This document shows positions 38,476 to 48,267 of a stretch of 64,000 bases of DNA, piece by piece. Under the pieces are notes generated by a model. It was given only the letters and a program-made list of their open reading frames with translations. It did not search any database and was not told the origin of the DNA. This DNA comes from Rhodobacteraceae bacterium Water-Bin34 (GTDB taxonomy: Bacteria; Pseudomonadota; Alphaproteobacteria; Rhodobacterales; Rhodobacteraceae). The stretch covers positions 27,773 to 91,772 of the forward strand of contig FZLS01000005.1 of NCBI GenBank assembly GCA_900197625.1. The letters are read 5' to 3'. Within the stretch, counting starts at the first letter, position 1; each line of letters starts with the position of its first letter. The position numbers were made by a program, and so were the translations under genes.

Positions 38476-40030
38476 TTTTCTTTCCGTATTTTTCAAAGAA
38501 TGCGTAATCACTCACATATGCGCGTTTAATAAATTCTATTTGTTCCTCAGTAAAATCATCTACTGTAATCTCTTTATTAGTTACGTTATGTGCTACACCA
38601 ATATCAAAGTACTTATTAACATCTTCACGTTTTACTACTTCAATGTCTGTAAAGTTTTCAGTATCGACAAATCTACACTGGGGGTGGAAATGATGTACTT
38701 GATGTCCACCAGTAATCTTGTTTAGATTACGGAAGAATAAATCAATCTTTTCTTCTTTTGAGAGTGTATCTAAATCTTTATCAAAGCTTTTAAAAATGTC
38801 TTTACCGTAATCGTAATATCTTTGCTTTTTAGTAATATAAACATTAATCAAAGATATGAACCTATCAACTGGATCAGTAAAGATCATGATAGGCTTTTTA
38901 TTCTCTTCAATGAACCGCTTATACAAACGAGTTCCACGCATTACTTGCTTACGACCAGGAAAGCTTTCCTTAATTGTTACTGAACAAGACCGCGGTACTT
39001 CAAACCAAAGCTTTTCATTATCATCTTCAAGATCATACATCAATGGCCAATCTAACTTTTGGCACCAATAACAATTGCAATCATTGAATGCGTACGCTGA
39101 ATTAATATCTACTTCAGGCAATAAGAAGTCTTTAACAAACGGCGTTTCAAAAATCAGTTCGGGTAGTTCAGAATGAGGATACCTTTTAAGAATATGATCA
39201 GTATTAGAATCAGGTGCAACATTACCTTCAACTGGTTCGGTAGTATCTACGAATTGTTTATAATCCGCGTATCCACCTTCACTATGCCATTTAAAGCTAT
39301 CGAATGCGTGAGCAAACGAATCAGCTTTTGTTTGACGTTGTTGAGTTGATCCCATCCATGCAAAATGCCAACCCATATCTTCTTGAATAACTCCGTCGTG
39401 AGTTGGAAATCTTACCGGCAGAGAAATGTTACCACAACGTAGATTACTTAACTTAAATGTTTGAGCTTGTTCTTTTGTCGCAAAGAACATAGCACGTTTC
39501 CATATAACTGGTTCACCATTACGATGATGGATACGTAGATCAGCTCGACCTTGTAAATATACAAGTGGAATTTTAACAATTAAGTTTGGGTGATTGTATG
39601 TCTGTTTTGCAAGCCAATGAATGTGTTTAGGATTAATGACTTCGTCAGCATCACCATAAATGAATACGTCGCGCTGATCAAATTCAGTCATACCCATCAT
39701 AACAGCATCTTTTTGTAGACGTTCTCTTACTCGTGCATATAATGATTCTCTATTATTAGCGTTTACACCAGCATTCTTTCTATCAATATCAAGTATTTCA
39801 AGATCTTCCGTTTCTGGAATATCATGTTCTATGTAGATAATCTTTTCAATAGGAAGGCCAAGCTTACGAGCAACTTCAGGAAACTTACGTTCTACTGGTT
39901 TACCAGCATGAGTCTTATTTGACTCAACAATAATAAACTTATCTACATGATCTTTTAATAGGTTTACACGTAAATAAAGTAACTCTTCTCCGTAGGGAGC
40001 GAACCAGGGAAAACAATCTACTACTTTCAT
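38432..40030 (-). CDS. GT17-like glycosyltransferase fused to a sulfotransferase-like domain
   Basis: 532 residues, two domains. Residues 1-270 fit GT17: an N-terminal VDCFPWFAPYGEELLYLRVNLLKDHVDKFIIVE, then DVFIYGDADEVINPKH with the DxD-like metal site (about 120-135). Residues 300-515 resemble a sulfotransferase: a NCYWCQKLDWPL segment, EVPRSCSVTIKESFPGRKQV (5'-phosphosulfate-loop-like) and IMIFTDPVDRFISLINVYITK (3'-phosphate-binding-like Arg/Ser, about 390-410). The call of the second domain rests on these motifs only. It may transfer a sugar and then a sulfate, with PAPS as donor. Confidence 0.75.
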   Translation of the reverse strand: MKVVDCFPWFAPYGEELLYLRVNLLKDHVDKFIIVESNKTHAGKPVERKFPEVARKLGLPIEKIIYIEHDIPETEDLEILDIDRKNAGVNANNRESLYARVRERLQKDAVMMGMTEFDQRDVFIYGDADEVINPKHIHWLAKQTYNHPNLIVKIPLVYLQGRADLRIHHRNGEPVIWKRAMFFATKEQAQTFKLSNLRCGNISLPVRFPTHDGVIQEDMGWHFAWMGSTQQRQTKADSFAHAFDSFKWHSEGGYADYKQFVDTTEPVEGNVAPDSNTDHILKRYPHSELPELIFETPFVKDFLLPEVDINSAYAFNDCNCYWCQKLDWPLMYDLEDDNEKLWFEVPRSCSVTIKESFPGRKQVMRGTRLYKRFIEENKKPIMIFTDPVDRFISLINVYITKKQRYYDYGKDIFKSFDKDLDTLSKEEKIDLFFRNLNKITGGHQVHHFHPQCRFVDTENFTDIEVVKREDVNKYFDIGVAHNVTNKEITVDDFTEEQIEFIKRAYVSDYAFFEKYGKKNAKAKNKRKNSTKS

Positions 40031-40031
40031 T

Positions 40032-40619
40032 CTACTTCCTTCTTTCCAATATGGTTAAACCATTACAATTAGTCTTATGCTTCTTAAACTGCCAGTGAGG
40101 ATTTGCAATTACAAAGTCAATTACTGCTGGAAGTAAACCTTGACCAGCGATTGCTTTGCGGTCAGGATTTGCAGCCCAATCAACTTGCTCATCTCTTACG
40201 CCATATGTATGTGTATCATGGAATGCAAGATATTTACGAGCAGCATTACCGTGCAGCTTAAGTTCTTCTCTTAATTGCTGTTGGCTATGCCATGTATCAA
40301 TAAAGATTAGATCGGTTGGTTCAATAAGAATATTAAGCGTGTTTGCTTTTGTATATTCTACATCTTTACCAACCTTCTTAGCAATCTTAAATAGATCATT
40401 CAATGGATTATGAATTTCAAGATCATATGCTCTTAAAGTTACTTGAGCTTTTAAGAATGCTTTTGTGCTTGCTCCAAACCTACTACCAAACTCAGTGACA
40501 TGTGTACAATCTTCGGCTAATGTTAATAGATCATGCAAATGTTCATCAATATCAGTTTTAGTATTCTTTTCTTGCTGATAATGCCTTTCTATCAGCTCAT
40601 TCCATTCACTCATATTCAT
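40032..40619 (-). CDS. Class I methyltransferase-like protein
   Basis: 195 residues. Rossmann-like start THVTEFGSRFGASTKAF (about 40-56; Glu-x-Gly-x-x-x-Gly SAM loop), AYDLEIHNP, then LIFIDTWHSQQQLREELKL and KYLAFHDTHTYG, typical of CmcI/Methyltransf_24-type enzymes with an Asp/His metal pair. Sits between RmlB and the GT17 fusion, so a sugar substrate is likely. ATGA overlap with rmlB. Confidence 0.72.
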   Translation of the reverse strand: MNMSEWNELIERHYQQEKNTKTDIDEHLHDLLTLAEDCTHVTEFGSRFGASTKAFLKAQVTLRAYDLEIHNPLNDLFKIAKKVGKDVEYTKANTLNILIEPTDLIFIDTWHSQQQLREELKLHGNAARKYLAFHDTHTYGVRDEQVDWAANPDRKAIAGQGLLPAVIDFVIANPHWQFKKHKTNCNGLTILERRK

Positions 40620-41641
40620 ACGTCAAGCCACCTTGTATTTTCTAATGTCCAAGTTACAACTTCAGCGATACGTTGATCAACTGGTTTCGGGGTCCATCCC
40701 ATCTGTGCCATTCTGTCACCAGAGAGAGCATAGCGCAAGTCATGACCAGGGCGAGAGCTGTGGAAATCCATGAATTCATATTTTAACTCCTTGCCTTGTG
40801 CGTCGGCAATCATTTGTGCGAGTTGTAAGTTATTCAATTCAGTCGCACCGCAGATATTGAACTTAGGACATTTAACGCCTGAATTATTTTCAACGTTAAG
40901 AGTATCAGTATGTTCTAATAGGAACAGCGTAGCATCCGCAACATCTTCAGCATGAATATAATGTCGTGATCCTGGAATTGTTTTTGTTTCATCACTATGA
41001 ATCGTTACTGTACCACCGTCGCGTACATTACGAATAGTCATAGGAATAAACTTTTCAGGATGTTGACGTTCACCAAACACGTTCATAGTATGCGTAATAT
41101 AAATTGGCATATCATATGTGTTTTGATAAGCTACACAAAGTTCTTCACCACCTGCTTTTGAAGCAGAATATGGATTAGTAGAATTATAACGATCATACTC
41201 GTCGTACTTAACATCATCAGGAGCAGGACCAAAGACTTCATCTGTTGAGAAGTATAGGAACCTTTCCAAGTTAGGTTGTTTACGAGCAAGTTCTAGAATA
41301 TTACACGTACCAACGACGTTATCCATTACAAATTCCATTGGATGGTCAATTGAACGATCTACGTGAGAGCCTGCTGCCAAATGAGCAACAATATCAACGT
41401 CACCAATATCTGCTAAGAGCATTGGATTAAATTCTGCTTTTAAATCGTGGAAAATTGTACGAAGACGCGAACGTTCTTCTGGGGTACGATCTTGTAAAAG
41501 ATCATGTAATCTGTTTAGGTTACCACTATAATCTAAACGATCTACAGTAACGATATCCCAATCAGTTCTTTTGAGTACCTGGTTGATTAAGTGATGGGCA
41601 ATAAAGCCACCGCCACCAGTGATAAGTATTTTCTTAGCCAT
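40616..41641 (-). CDS. rmlB: dTDP-glucose 4,6-dehydratase-like SDR enzyme
   Basis: 341 residues. Rossmann motif ILITGGGGFIAHHL (about 5-18), catalytic Thr-Asp-Glu in FYFSTDEVFGPA (about 119), and YSASKAGGEELC with the Tyr-x-x-x-Lys pair (about 145-149), then HTMNVFGERQHPEKFIP. Start at 41641 has GGAG. An upstream in-frame ATG at 41680 lies in a hairpin and is rejected. Produces a 4-keto-6-deoxy sugar. Confidence 0.92.
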   Translation of the reverse strand: MAKKILITGGGGFIAHHLINQVLKRTDWDIVTVDRLDYSGNLNRLHDLLQDRTPEERSRLRTIFHDLKAEFNPMLLADIGDVDIVAHLAAGSHVDRSIDHPMEFVMDNVVGTCNILELARKQPNLERFLYFSTDEVFGPAPDDVKYDEYDRYNSTNPYSASKAGGEELCVAYQNTYDMPIYITHTMNVFGERQHPEKFIPMTIRNVRDGGTVTIHSDETKTIPGSRHYIHAEDVADATLFLLEHTDTLNVENNSGVKCPKFNICGATELNNLQLAQMIADAQGKELKYEFMDFHSSRPGHDLRYALSGDRMAQMGWTPKPVDQRIAEVVTWTLENTRWLDV

Positions 41642-41675
41642 TATATCTCCGTCATCAATAACATTGTAAAGTAGT

Positions 41676-41701
41676 CTCAATAGCCCCGAAGAGCTATTGA
41701 G
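41676..41701 (-). terminator. Hairpin between porin-like gene and rmlB
   Basis: Minus-strand stem CTCAATAGC/GCTATTGAG (9 bp) with an 8-nt loop containing TTCG. The T tract after it is weak, so it may be a leaky terminator or a 5' leader hairpin. Confidence 0.6.
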
Positions 41702-41713
41702 TGTTGTTACGTT

Positions 41714-41721
41714 TATTTATA
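41714..41721 (-). promoter_or_regulatory. Late promoter motif ahead of rmlB
   Basis: Exact TATAAATA just after the porin-like stop. The expected start lies 5-6 nt before the hairpin at 41676-41701. Confidence 0.6.
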
Positions 41722-41723
41722 AT

Positions 41724-42680
41724 CTAAAACAAGTATTCGATTGTAGCCTTAAAGCTGTTATCAAACTTTCTATTTCCGTATGGTCCTTCCATCGCTTTAT
41801 TTTGATGGTAGTATAATCCATATCTCATTGGTCCTTTTGGATCTGGTGTATATAAAGCACCATAGTAATTAAACGTCAAGCCAACATCGTCATCTTCAAC
41901 TCTGTGTGCTGTAAGCATTACTTCTTTACTATGAATATACATTATACCATAATCTTTACGAATGTTTCCACCATCATCAAATTGTTCATATCCAATCGAT
42001 ACAGGAATCCTGAATGGGAAAAGAGATAAACCAGCTGAATAACCAACCTGTTTGTCTTTACCATTAGTATCAATCTGCATGTAAGATAGATCTAAAATAA
42101 ATGCACGAACTGTAGCACCAGCATAAGTAGTTTCTGTCTCTGGTTCATAACCAACAACACCACCAAATGGTAGGCCACCACGTTTCATGCGATATTCATT
42201 AAATTTAAACTCATTATTATTTTGCCAATTACCAAACGTAACGACAACTTTTTCTTTATGGTCAATACGAGAGTTTGGTTCGATAACAATTACTGGTGCT
42301 CCAATTTTAGATGTTTTTGCAAAACCTAAACGTTGAGCATCTGTTTCACCAATATAAACTCTTGTGTTTGTTCCTTTAATACCAAAGCCCATTTGTTTCT
42401 CTAGGACTGAGTTATCTTTTGTACGATCTAACATATAGGTAGTATCGTATCTTGCTCCTGCTCCAACCCAATCAATAGGGCCGTGATCATTTAGTTTCTT
42501 TTGAAAGCCCGCGAATACTTCACCACGTGTATCAATATCGCCTTCTGGCCATTCGTCATCAATATATACTTCTAATTCACCATTAATATAAAAACCAGTT
42601 TCTTCTTCTTTTACTTCTTCAGCAAAAGCTGTTGTCGCCATAAGCGTCATGCACAATAGTGCGCTATTTAAAAATTTCAT
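41724..42680 (-). CDS. Porin-like outer-membrane protein with signal peptide
   Basis: 318 residues. Signal peptide MKFLNSALLCMTLMATTAFA (cut after AFA), then a body of alternating short hydrophobic/polar strands with many aromatic ends (GFYINGELEVYID, TTYAGATVRAFILDLSYMQ) and a C-terminal strand ending in Phe (FKATIEYLF), the beta-barrel assembly signal. Resembles alphaproteobacterial-type porins. A phage-encoded porin could alter host permeability or block superinfection. Ribosome site AAGGA. Confidence 0.82.
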   Translation of the reverse strand: MKFLNSALLCMTLMATTAFAEEVKEEETGFYINGELEVYIDDEWPEGDIDTRGEVFAGFQKKLNDHGPIDWVGAGARYDTTYMLDRTKDNSVLEKQMGFGIKGTNTRVYIGETDAQRLGFAKTSKIGAPVIVIEPNSRIDHKEKVVVTFGNWQNNNEFKFNEYRMKRGGLPFGGVVGYEPETETTYAGATVRAFILDLSYMQIDTNGKDKQVGYSAGLSLFPFRIPVSIGYEQFDDGGNIRKDYGIMYIHSKEVMLTAHRVEDDDVGLTFNYYGALYTPDPKGPMRYGLYYHQNKAMEGPYGNRKFDNSFKATIEYLF

Positions 42681-42699
42681 TTCCTTATAACCTGTAATG

Positions 42700-42718
42700 C
42701 GTCTCTTCCCAGAGACTT
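42700..42718 (-). other. Short hairpin upstream of porin-like gene
   Basis: GTCTC and GAGAC form a 5-bp stem with a 6-nt loop in the 60-nt gap before the porin start. No T tract follows. Could be a leader structure. Confidence 0.35.
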
Positions 42719-42740
42719 CTGTTAAAATCTTAGAGAATTG

Positions 42741-43160
42741 TTACTTCAACCAGCCAATCTTTTCGCCAGCTGCAATTCGTCTTTCAGCTTCCTTTTTTGA
42801 GCCAGGATAACGTGTCGCCCAAAGTATAATCAATCCAAACGTAATCGCCATGTAAATAGTAGCTTTAACGTTTGCAAGGGTAAAGAAAAATACTACTAAT
42901 GAAGTTGACATAACTGCAACCATTAGGTATTTTGCTTTAGTGGGATATACACGATATGTCCCCCATTCTTTAATGAAAGGACCAAACCGTGGGTGGTTTA
43001 AAATCCAAGCATGAAATCTTTCATTTGATTTTGCGAAGCAGAAAGTAGCTCCTAAGATTGGTGTACTCCAAGGAAGACCTGGAAGAAGTACGCCTAGATA
43101 AGCGACTCCTAATAAGATAATCCCTAAGCAAAACCAAAATGCTTTTTTAATTTTATTCAT
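42741..43160 (-). CDS. DUF454 (YbaN-type) membrane protein
   Basis: 139 residues. LGVLLPGLPWSTPILGATFCFAKSN (about 23-46), HPRFGPFIKEWG and two further helices (KYLMVAVMSTSLVVFFFTLA, ATIYMAITFGLIILW) match the DUF454 inner-membrane family. The ATG at 43160 has AAGGA. An upstream extension runs into the iscA region and is rejected. It is the fourth gene of the nrdB-hemA-iscA run. Function unknown. Confidence 0.85.
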   Translation of the reverse strand: MNKIKKAFWFCLGIILLGVAYLGVLLPGLPWSTPILGATFCFAKSNERFHAWILNHPRFGPFIKEWGTYRVYPTKAKYLMVAVMSTSLVVFFFTLANVKATIYMAITFGLIILWATRYPGSKKEAERRIAAGEKIGWLK

Positions 43161-43176
43161 TGTTTTTCCTTTATTA

Positions 43177-43527
43177 TTATAGTGCTGTAACTTTATCCAT
43201 GTCAAAATTAATACTAATTCCGCATCCACATTCTGACGCGACGTTAGGATTTCTCAATTCAAAATGTTGATTAAAAACATTTCTTATATAGTCAATTTCA
43301 GTTCCAGCCAAATATGCTTGCGCATCTTTATGTACGGCCAATATACCAGTATCACATTGAATTAAAAAGTAATCTGTATCTTTGACTTCTTCTTTTTGTG
43401 CAACCTTCCAATCGTATTCGAATCCGCCACAACCTCCACCTTTAATATCTAAAGTAACGGCGTAGCAATCATGTTCTTGGCAGAGTTCGCTTACTTTAAG
43501 GTTAGCGTTTCCTGTAACAGTAATCAT
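43177..43527 (-). CDS. iscA: A-type Fe-S carrier (IscA/ErpA/HesB family)
   Basis: 116 residues. Conserved Cys in [15 protein letters not shown] (about 30-44) and the paired Cys in [16 protein letters not shown] (about 93-108), the three ligands of A-type carriers. Would help deliver Fe-S clusters, for example to host or phage enzymes. ATGA overlap with hemA. Members of this family occur in some marine phages. Confidence 0.9.
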   Translation of the reverse strand: MITVTGNANLKVSELCQEHDCYAVTLDIKGGGCGGFEYDWKVAQKEEVKDTDYFLIQCDTGILAVHKDAQAYLAGTEIDYIRNVFNQHFELRNPNVASECGCGISINFDMDKVTAL

Positions 43528-44714
43528 TCTAATACCTCTTTTAATGCTTGCACTAACTGGATCATCATCACATCGTCGTGATAAGGAGTAGGTGCAATTC
43601 TTAATCTTTCAGTACCAGCCTGAACGGTTGGACTGTTAATAGGTTGAATGTAAATTCCAAACTCGTTTAATAAACGATCACTTGCTTCTTTACATTTAAA
43701 AGCATCGTTAATCATTACTGGTACGATATGAGTACACGCATTTTTGTGTACTGGTATATTTGCTTCGGCCAGCATATGCTTTAACTTTATTGCTCTTTCT
43801 TGCTGTTTGTCTCTCAAATGTGGATTATCACGTAAGTACCTGATTGAAGCCAAAGCTCCTGCACAGATTATTGGACTGGTTGACGTTGTAAAAATAAATC
43901 CAGAAGCAACACATCTAATGGCATCAATAATATTACTGTTGCCTGCGATGTATCCACCTTGAACACCAAACGCCTTTCCTAACGTTCCATTAAGAATATC
44001 AATCCTATGAGACAATCCTAACATTTGACAATAACCACCGCCAGTATCTCCATAGAGGCCAACGGCATGTACTTCATCAATATAGGTCATTGCCTTATAT
44101 TTATCTGCTAAATCACAGATGGCTTGAATTGGACTAATATCTCCGTCCATTGAATATACGCTTTCAAAAACAATAACAGGAATTTGATCATTCATCTGGC
44201 ATGTCTGTAACGCCAGTTCAAGTTCGTCCATATTATTATGTTCGAAAATCATTTTAGGTGCTTTACTGTGATTGATTCCAACAATTAATGAAGCATGATT
44301 TTTAGAATCTGATATAAAACAAATATTAGGAATGATTCTACTTAAAGCAATAAGCGACCATTCATTTGCAACATAAGCGCTTGTGAATAATAAAGCACCT
44401 TCTGTTTGGTGTAAAGAAGCAAGTTCTTTTTCTAATGTAACGTGATAATGTGTATTACCACCAATATTGCGAGTACCACCTGAACCAGATCCTGTTTGAT
44501 CTAAGGCACTGTGCATTGCACTTACGACATATTCATTTTGACCTTGGCCAAGATAATCATTTGAACACCAGTTAATAATATTCTTTGGTGCATATTTGCC
44601 GTACCAAATTGAGCGAGGAAAATCTCCACGCTCTCTTAGTATATCGTTGAATACTCTGTATCGACCATCATTTTTATATTCATCAATTTTACGATCAAAG
44701 TACTCATTGTACAT
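43524..44714 (-). CDS. hemA: 5-aminolevulinate synthase (ALAS)
   Basis: 396 residues. PLP enzyme of the alpha-oxoamine synthase group that condenses glycine and succinyl-CoA to 5-aminolevulinate, the first step of heme synthesis by the C4 route. The N-terminal [60 protein letters not shown] and the PLP-lysine block [18 protein letters not shown] (about residue 242) are the ALAS pattern rather than KBL or BioF, which lack GGTRNIxG(T/N)xxYH and RYRVF. Starts in a TAATG overlap with nrdB. Length matches bacterial ALAS. Confidence 0.93.
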   Translation of the reverse strand: MYNEYFDRKIDEYKNDGRYRVFNDILRERGDFPRSIWYGKYAPKNIINWCSNDYLGQGQNEYVVSAMHSALDQTGSGSGGTRNIGGNTHYHVTLEKELASLHQTEGALLFTSAYVANEWSLIALSRIIPNICFISDSKNHASLIVGINHSKAPKMIFEHNNMDELELALQTCQMNDQIPVIVFESVYSMDGDISPIQAICDLADKYKAMTYIDEVHAVGLYGDTGGGYCQMLGLSHRIDILNGTLGKAFGVQGGYIAGNSNIIDAIRCVASGFIFTTSTSPIICAGALASIRYLRDNPHLRDKQQERAIKLKHMLAEANIPVHKNACTHIVPVMINDAFKCKEASDRLLNEFGIYIQPINSPTVQAGTERLRIAPTPYHDDVMMIQLVQALKEVLE

Positions 44715-45841
44715 TATAGACTAAACCCCTTAAACGTATCGGCGGCAACATCTTGTTTAGTACCACCTTGTACATAAGATGTAATTTCTGTTTCCTGAGG
44801 CGCAACCTGCACCTCTGCTCCTGATATCCATTTTTGAGTCCAAGGCAATGGATTATTTTTAATGCTATATGGTGATTGTAGTTTAACATTTGTCATACGA
44901 CGAGTAGCAATAAACTCAATATATTGCTGTAGTAACTCTGCATTCAAACCAATCATAGAACCATCTTTAAACAGATATTCTGCCCAAGCTTTTTCTTGGT
45001 TTACTGCGTCAACAAACATTTGTACACATTCTGCTTCTGTTTCCTTTGCAATCTTTTCAAAGTCTTTGTCTTCTTTTCTAATAAGCTTAAGCATCAATTG
45101 AGTAGAAGCAAGGTGAATGTTTTCGTCACGAGCAATTAACTTAATAATCTTAGCGTTACCTTCCATTTTCTTTAATTCGGCGAATGCCCAAGAACATGCG
45201 AATGAAACATAGAAACGTACACCCTCAAGAATATTAACACTCATCAATGTGAGATATAACAATTTCTTAAGTTCATACATGTCAACTTTTACTTTCTTAC
45301 CATTAACAGTATGTGTACCTTCACCAAGAAGATTATAGTAACCAGTCATTTCAATTAGACGATCGTAATAGCCTGAGATAGAATCTGCACAATCGACGAT
45401 TTCTTTTACATTCAACATCTCATCAAAAATCTTAGATGGATTAGAATAAATGTTACGAATAATATGTGTATATGAACGACTATGGATTGTTTCTGAAAAA
45501 GTCCAAGTAATAATCCAATTCTCTAGTTCTGGTAAAGAAACAATAGAACCAAAGCTTTCAGCTGGTGCACGACCTTGTACACTATCTAATAGAATTTGCC
45601 GCTTAAGGTTACTTGTAAAAATGTGTTGCTCGTGTTCAGTAAGACCTTTAAAGTCTTTAGCATCTTGGTAGATGTCTACTTCTTCAGGGCGCCAAAAGAA
45701 GCCAAGCTGCTTGTCGGTTAATTGATCAAATTGTTTATACTTTAATGTATCATATCTTTGAATTGTCGGACCTCCTGTTGGATCCAAAAAAGATGCAACG
45801 GATGTGTGGTCAACACGGTTGTTTACGTCAAAAACGCTCAT
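44714..45841 (-). CDS. nrdB: Ribonucleotide reductase small subunit NrdB (class Ia)
   Basis: 375 residues. Close to T4 NrdB over [54 protein letters not shown], with the iron ligands in the [18 protein letters not shown] and ARDENIHL regions. Provides the tyrosyl radical. Sigma70 promoter just upstream. First gene of the operon that continues into hemA and iscA. Confidence 0.95.
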   Translation of the reverse strand: MSVFDVNNRVDHTSVASFLDPTGGPTIQRYDTLKYKQFDQLTDKQLGFFWRPEEVDIYQDAKDFKGLTEHEQHIFTSNLKRQILLDSVQGRAPAESFGSIVSLPELENWIITWTFSETIHSRSYTHIIRNIYSNPSKIFDEMLNVKEIVDCADSISGYYDRLIEMTGYYNLLGEGTHTVNGKKVKVDMYELKKLLYLTLMSVNILEGVRFYVSFACSWAFAELKKMEGNAKIIKLIARDENIHLASTQLMLKLIRKEDKDFEKIAKETEAECVQMFVDAVNQEKAWAEYLFKDGSMIGLNAELLQQYIEFIATRRMTNVKLQSPYSIKNNPLPWTQKWISGAEVQVAPQETEITSYVQGGTKQDVAADTFKGFSL

Positions 45842-45873
45842 TTGCTAATTTCCTTTATATGAGATTTCTTATT

Positions 45874-45904
45874 ATTATACTAACATGTTTTTTGCGGATG
45901 TCAA
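45874..45904 (-). promoter_or_regulatory. Sigma70 promoter for nrdB operon
   Basis: TTGACA (45899-45904) and TATAAT (45874-45879), spacer 19 nt, longer than the usual 17. Confidence 0.7.
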
Positions 45905-45907
45905 CAG

Positions 45908-48214
45908 TTATATGGTGCAGGACTCACATTCACCGTCGTCTTCTTCGCCTTGTGCTAAAGGTTCTTCAGACATCTTATCAACATCAATTTCACCTTGACC
46001 ATCATATGTATTGAAGTAATACAATTGCTTGCCGCCGTACTTATAGAACATTAGTAGGTGTTGCAATAGTACACTCATTGGAATCTTTTCATCTTCAAAA
46101 AATACTGGATTATAACTTGTATTAACAGATATACCTTGGTCGATATACTTTTGCAATACTGCCATAATTTTCAAATAGCCTTCGGGAGACTTTTGATCCC
46201 ATAGTAAATCGTATTTATTCTTTAAGCGTCTATACTCTGGAACTACTTGCTTAAGAACACCATGCTTAGATTGCTTAACGGAAATCAATGAACGAGGTGG
46301 TTCAATACCGTTAGTAGCATTTGCAATTTGAGCTGATGTTTCACTTGGCATAAGAGCCATTAGTGTAGAATTACGAATACCTGTTTCTTTTAATTGCTCG
46401 CGCAATCCTTTCCAATCTTGACGTTCCTTGTGTGGAACCAATTCATCAAGATCTTTCTTGTAAGTTTGGTTAGGTGTAATACCTGAACCATATTTTGTTT
46501 CACAAATACCTGGGATGTTACCTTTTTCAACTGCAAGATTGGCCGAAGCTTTAATAAGATAATAAGACCATGCTTCAGCATATTCATCAACAAGCTCTAA
46601 TCCTTCGGTGGTAATATCTTGATATGATAAATCATGCTTAGCCATCCAATATGCAAAGTTAATAATACCAACACCAATTGGTCTACGCTTTTCAGTACTT
46701 AATTGCGCTGCTAAAATAGGATAGTTTTGATAATCTAATAAAGCATCTAATCCACGAACTGCAAGATCACAAGCCTTCTCAAAATCTTCTACACAACGTA
46801 CGTTACCCCAATTGATTGCGCTTAAAGTACAAAGACTAATCTCACCTTCTGGGTCATTAACATCAGTAAGTGGTTTAGTTGGTAGATCAATTTCTGCACA
46901 TAAGTTTGACTGGCGAATAGGAGCAAGTTTTGGATCAAACGAACCATGCTCATTTGCGTTATCAACATTTTGCAAATAGATACGACCTGTGTTTTTACGT
47001 TCTTCCATAAAGGAACTAAACAATTCAGCTGCTGGGATTTTCTTTTTACGTAATCTTGTATTGCGCTCAGCAGTTTCATATAAACGTCTAAATTCATCTT
47101 GGTCGGCATAGAAAGCTTCGTACAAACCAGGAACGTCGCTTGGTGAGAACAAAGTAATATCTCCACCAGTAATCAAGCGCTCATACATTACCTTATTAAA
47201 TTGTACACCGTAATCCATATGCCTAACACGATTATCTTCAGTACCCTTATTATTTTTAAGTACTAATAAATCTTCTGCTTCATAATGCCAAATAGGATAA
47301 TAGATTGTAGCAGCTCCACCGCGTACTCCACCTTGAGAACAAGACTTAGTAGCAGCTTGGAACATTTTATAAAAAGGAATTATACCTGTGTGGTATGCAT
47401 CACCTTTACGAATAGGGGTTCCAATAGCTCTGATCGATCCACCCCCGATTCCAATTCCTGCTTTTTGTGAAACGTACTTAACAATACTTGAGCTAGTAGC
47501 ATTGATACTATCAAGGCTGTCGTCAGTCTCAATAAGGACGCAACTACTGAATTGTCGCTGAGGTGTGCGTACACCAGCCATAACAGGAGTAGGGAGACTA
47601 ATATCATGTAGACTAATAGCATCATAGTAATCCTTTACGTATTGTAGTCGTGTTTCCTCGGGATAATCATGAAACAAAGTAGCAGCAATAAGAATGTAAC
47701 ACATTTGTGGCGTTTCAAAGATTTCACCGGTAACTCTGTTTTGACATAGATATTTACCACGCAATTGCTCCATAGCAACATACGTTAAATCTTCATCACG
47801 AGCATGTTTAATAAAACCATCGATCTTACTCCACTCTTCGTCATTATAGTATGATATTAATTCTGGATCATAGAAACCACGGTCAATATTCTTTTCAACT
47901 AACTCTTTAACTGTACATGGAGTATAACCACCATACACTTCTTTACGAAGACCATAGTTAATTAATCTCCCACCTACGAATTGGTAGTTAGGAGTCTCTT
48001 CACTGATAAGATCAGCCGCCGCCTTAATAAGAGTTTCTTGAATTTCTTTTGAAGTAATACCAGAGAAAAACTGAATCTGACTTTTGATTTCTACTTCTGA
48101 TGGTGAAACACCGGTTATATCATTACAAGCGTGAAAAACTACTTTGTGTAACTTATCTACATCCATCGGTTCTTGACTACCATCACGCTTCGTAACTTGT
48201 ATAATTTGTATCAT
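45908..48214 (-). CDS. nrdA: Ribonucleotide reductase large subunit NrdA (class Ia)
   Basis: 768 residues from the ATG at 48214 (an ATG four codons earlier is also possible). ATP-cone in the first 90 residues, then the 10-strand barrel with QFSSCVLIETDDSLDSI (active-site Cys region), GIGIGGGSIRAIG, QSNLCAEIDLPTKPL and PSETSAQIANATNGIEPP. The C-terminal ECESCTI carries the redox Cys pair reduced by glutaredoxin. Works with NrdB and the phage glutaredoxin. Confidence 0.96.
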   Translation of the reverse strand: MIQIIQVTKRDGSQEPMDVDKLHKVVFHACNDITGVSPSEVEIKSQIQFFSGITSKEIQETLIKAAADLISEETPNYQFVGGRLINYGLRKEVYGGYTPCTVKELVEKNIDRGFYDPELISYYNDEEWSKIDGFIKHARDEDLTYVAMEQLRGKYLCQNRVTGEIFETPQMCYILIAATLFHDYPEETRLQYVKDYYDAISLHDISLPTPVMAGVRTPQRQFSSCVLIETDDSLDSINATSSSIVKYVSQKAGIGIGGGSIRAIGTPIRKGDAYHTGIIPFYKMFQAATKSCSQGGVRGGAATIYYPIWHYEAEDLLVLKNNKGTEDNRVRHMDYGVQFNKVMYERLITGGDITLFSPSDVPGLYEAFYADQDEFRRLYETAERNTRLRKKKIPAAELFSSFMEERKNTGRIYLQNVDNANEHGSFDPKLAPIRQSNLCAEIDLPTKPLTDVNDPEGEISLCTLSAINWGNVRCVEDFEKACDLAVRGLDALLDYQNYPILAAQLSTEKRRPIGVGIINFAYWMAKHDLSYQDITTEGLELVDEYAEAWSYYLIKASANLAVEKGNIPGICETKYGSGITPNQTYKKDLDELVPHKERQDWKGLREQLKETGIRNSTLMALMPSETSAQIANATNGIEPPRSLISVKQSKHGVLKQVVPEYRRLKNKYDLLWDQKSPEGYLKIMAVLQKYIDQGISVNTSYNPVFFEDEKIPMSVLLQHLLMFYKYGGKQLYYFNTYDGQGEIDVDKMSEEPLAQGEEDDGECESCTI

Positions 48215-48259
48215 ACTTTCTTTCATCCTTTAGCTTATAATATACTTTATCTGGTTCTT

Positions 48260-48267
48260 TATTTATA
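48260..48267 (-). promoter_or_regulatory. TATAAATA motif at thymidylate synthase stop
   Basis: Exact TATAAATA whose TAA is the thyA stop codon. Could be a late promoter for nrdA or chance in AT-rich sequence. Confidence 0.4.

Noticed and set aside
41642..41680. Longer RmlB start at 41680
   Set aside because: It would begin inside the hairpin. GGAG and the Rossmann motif position favour 41641.
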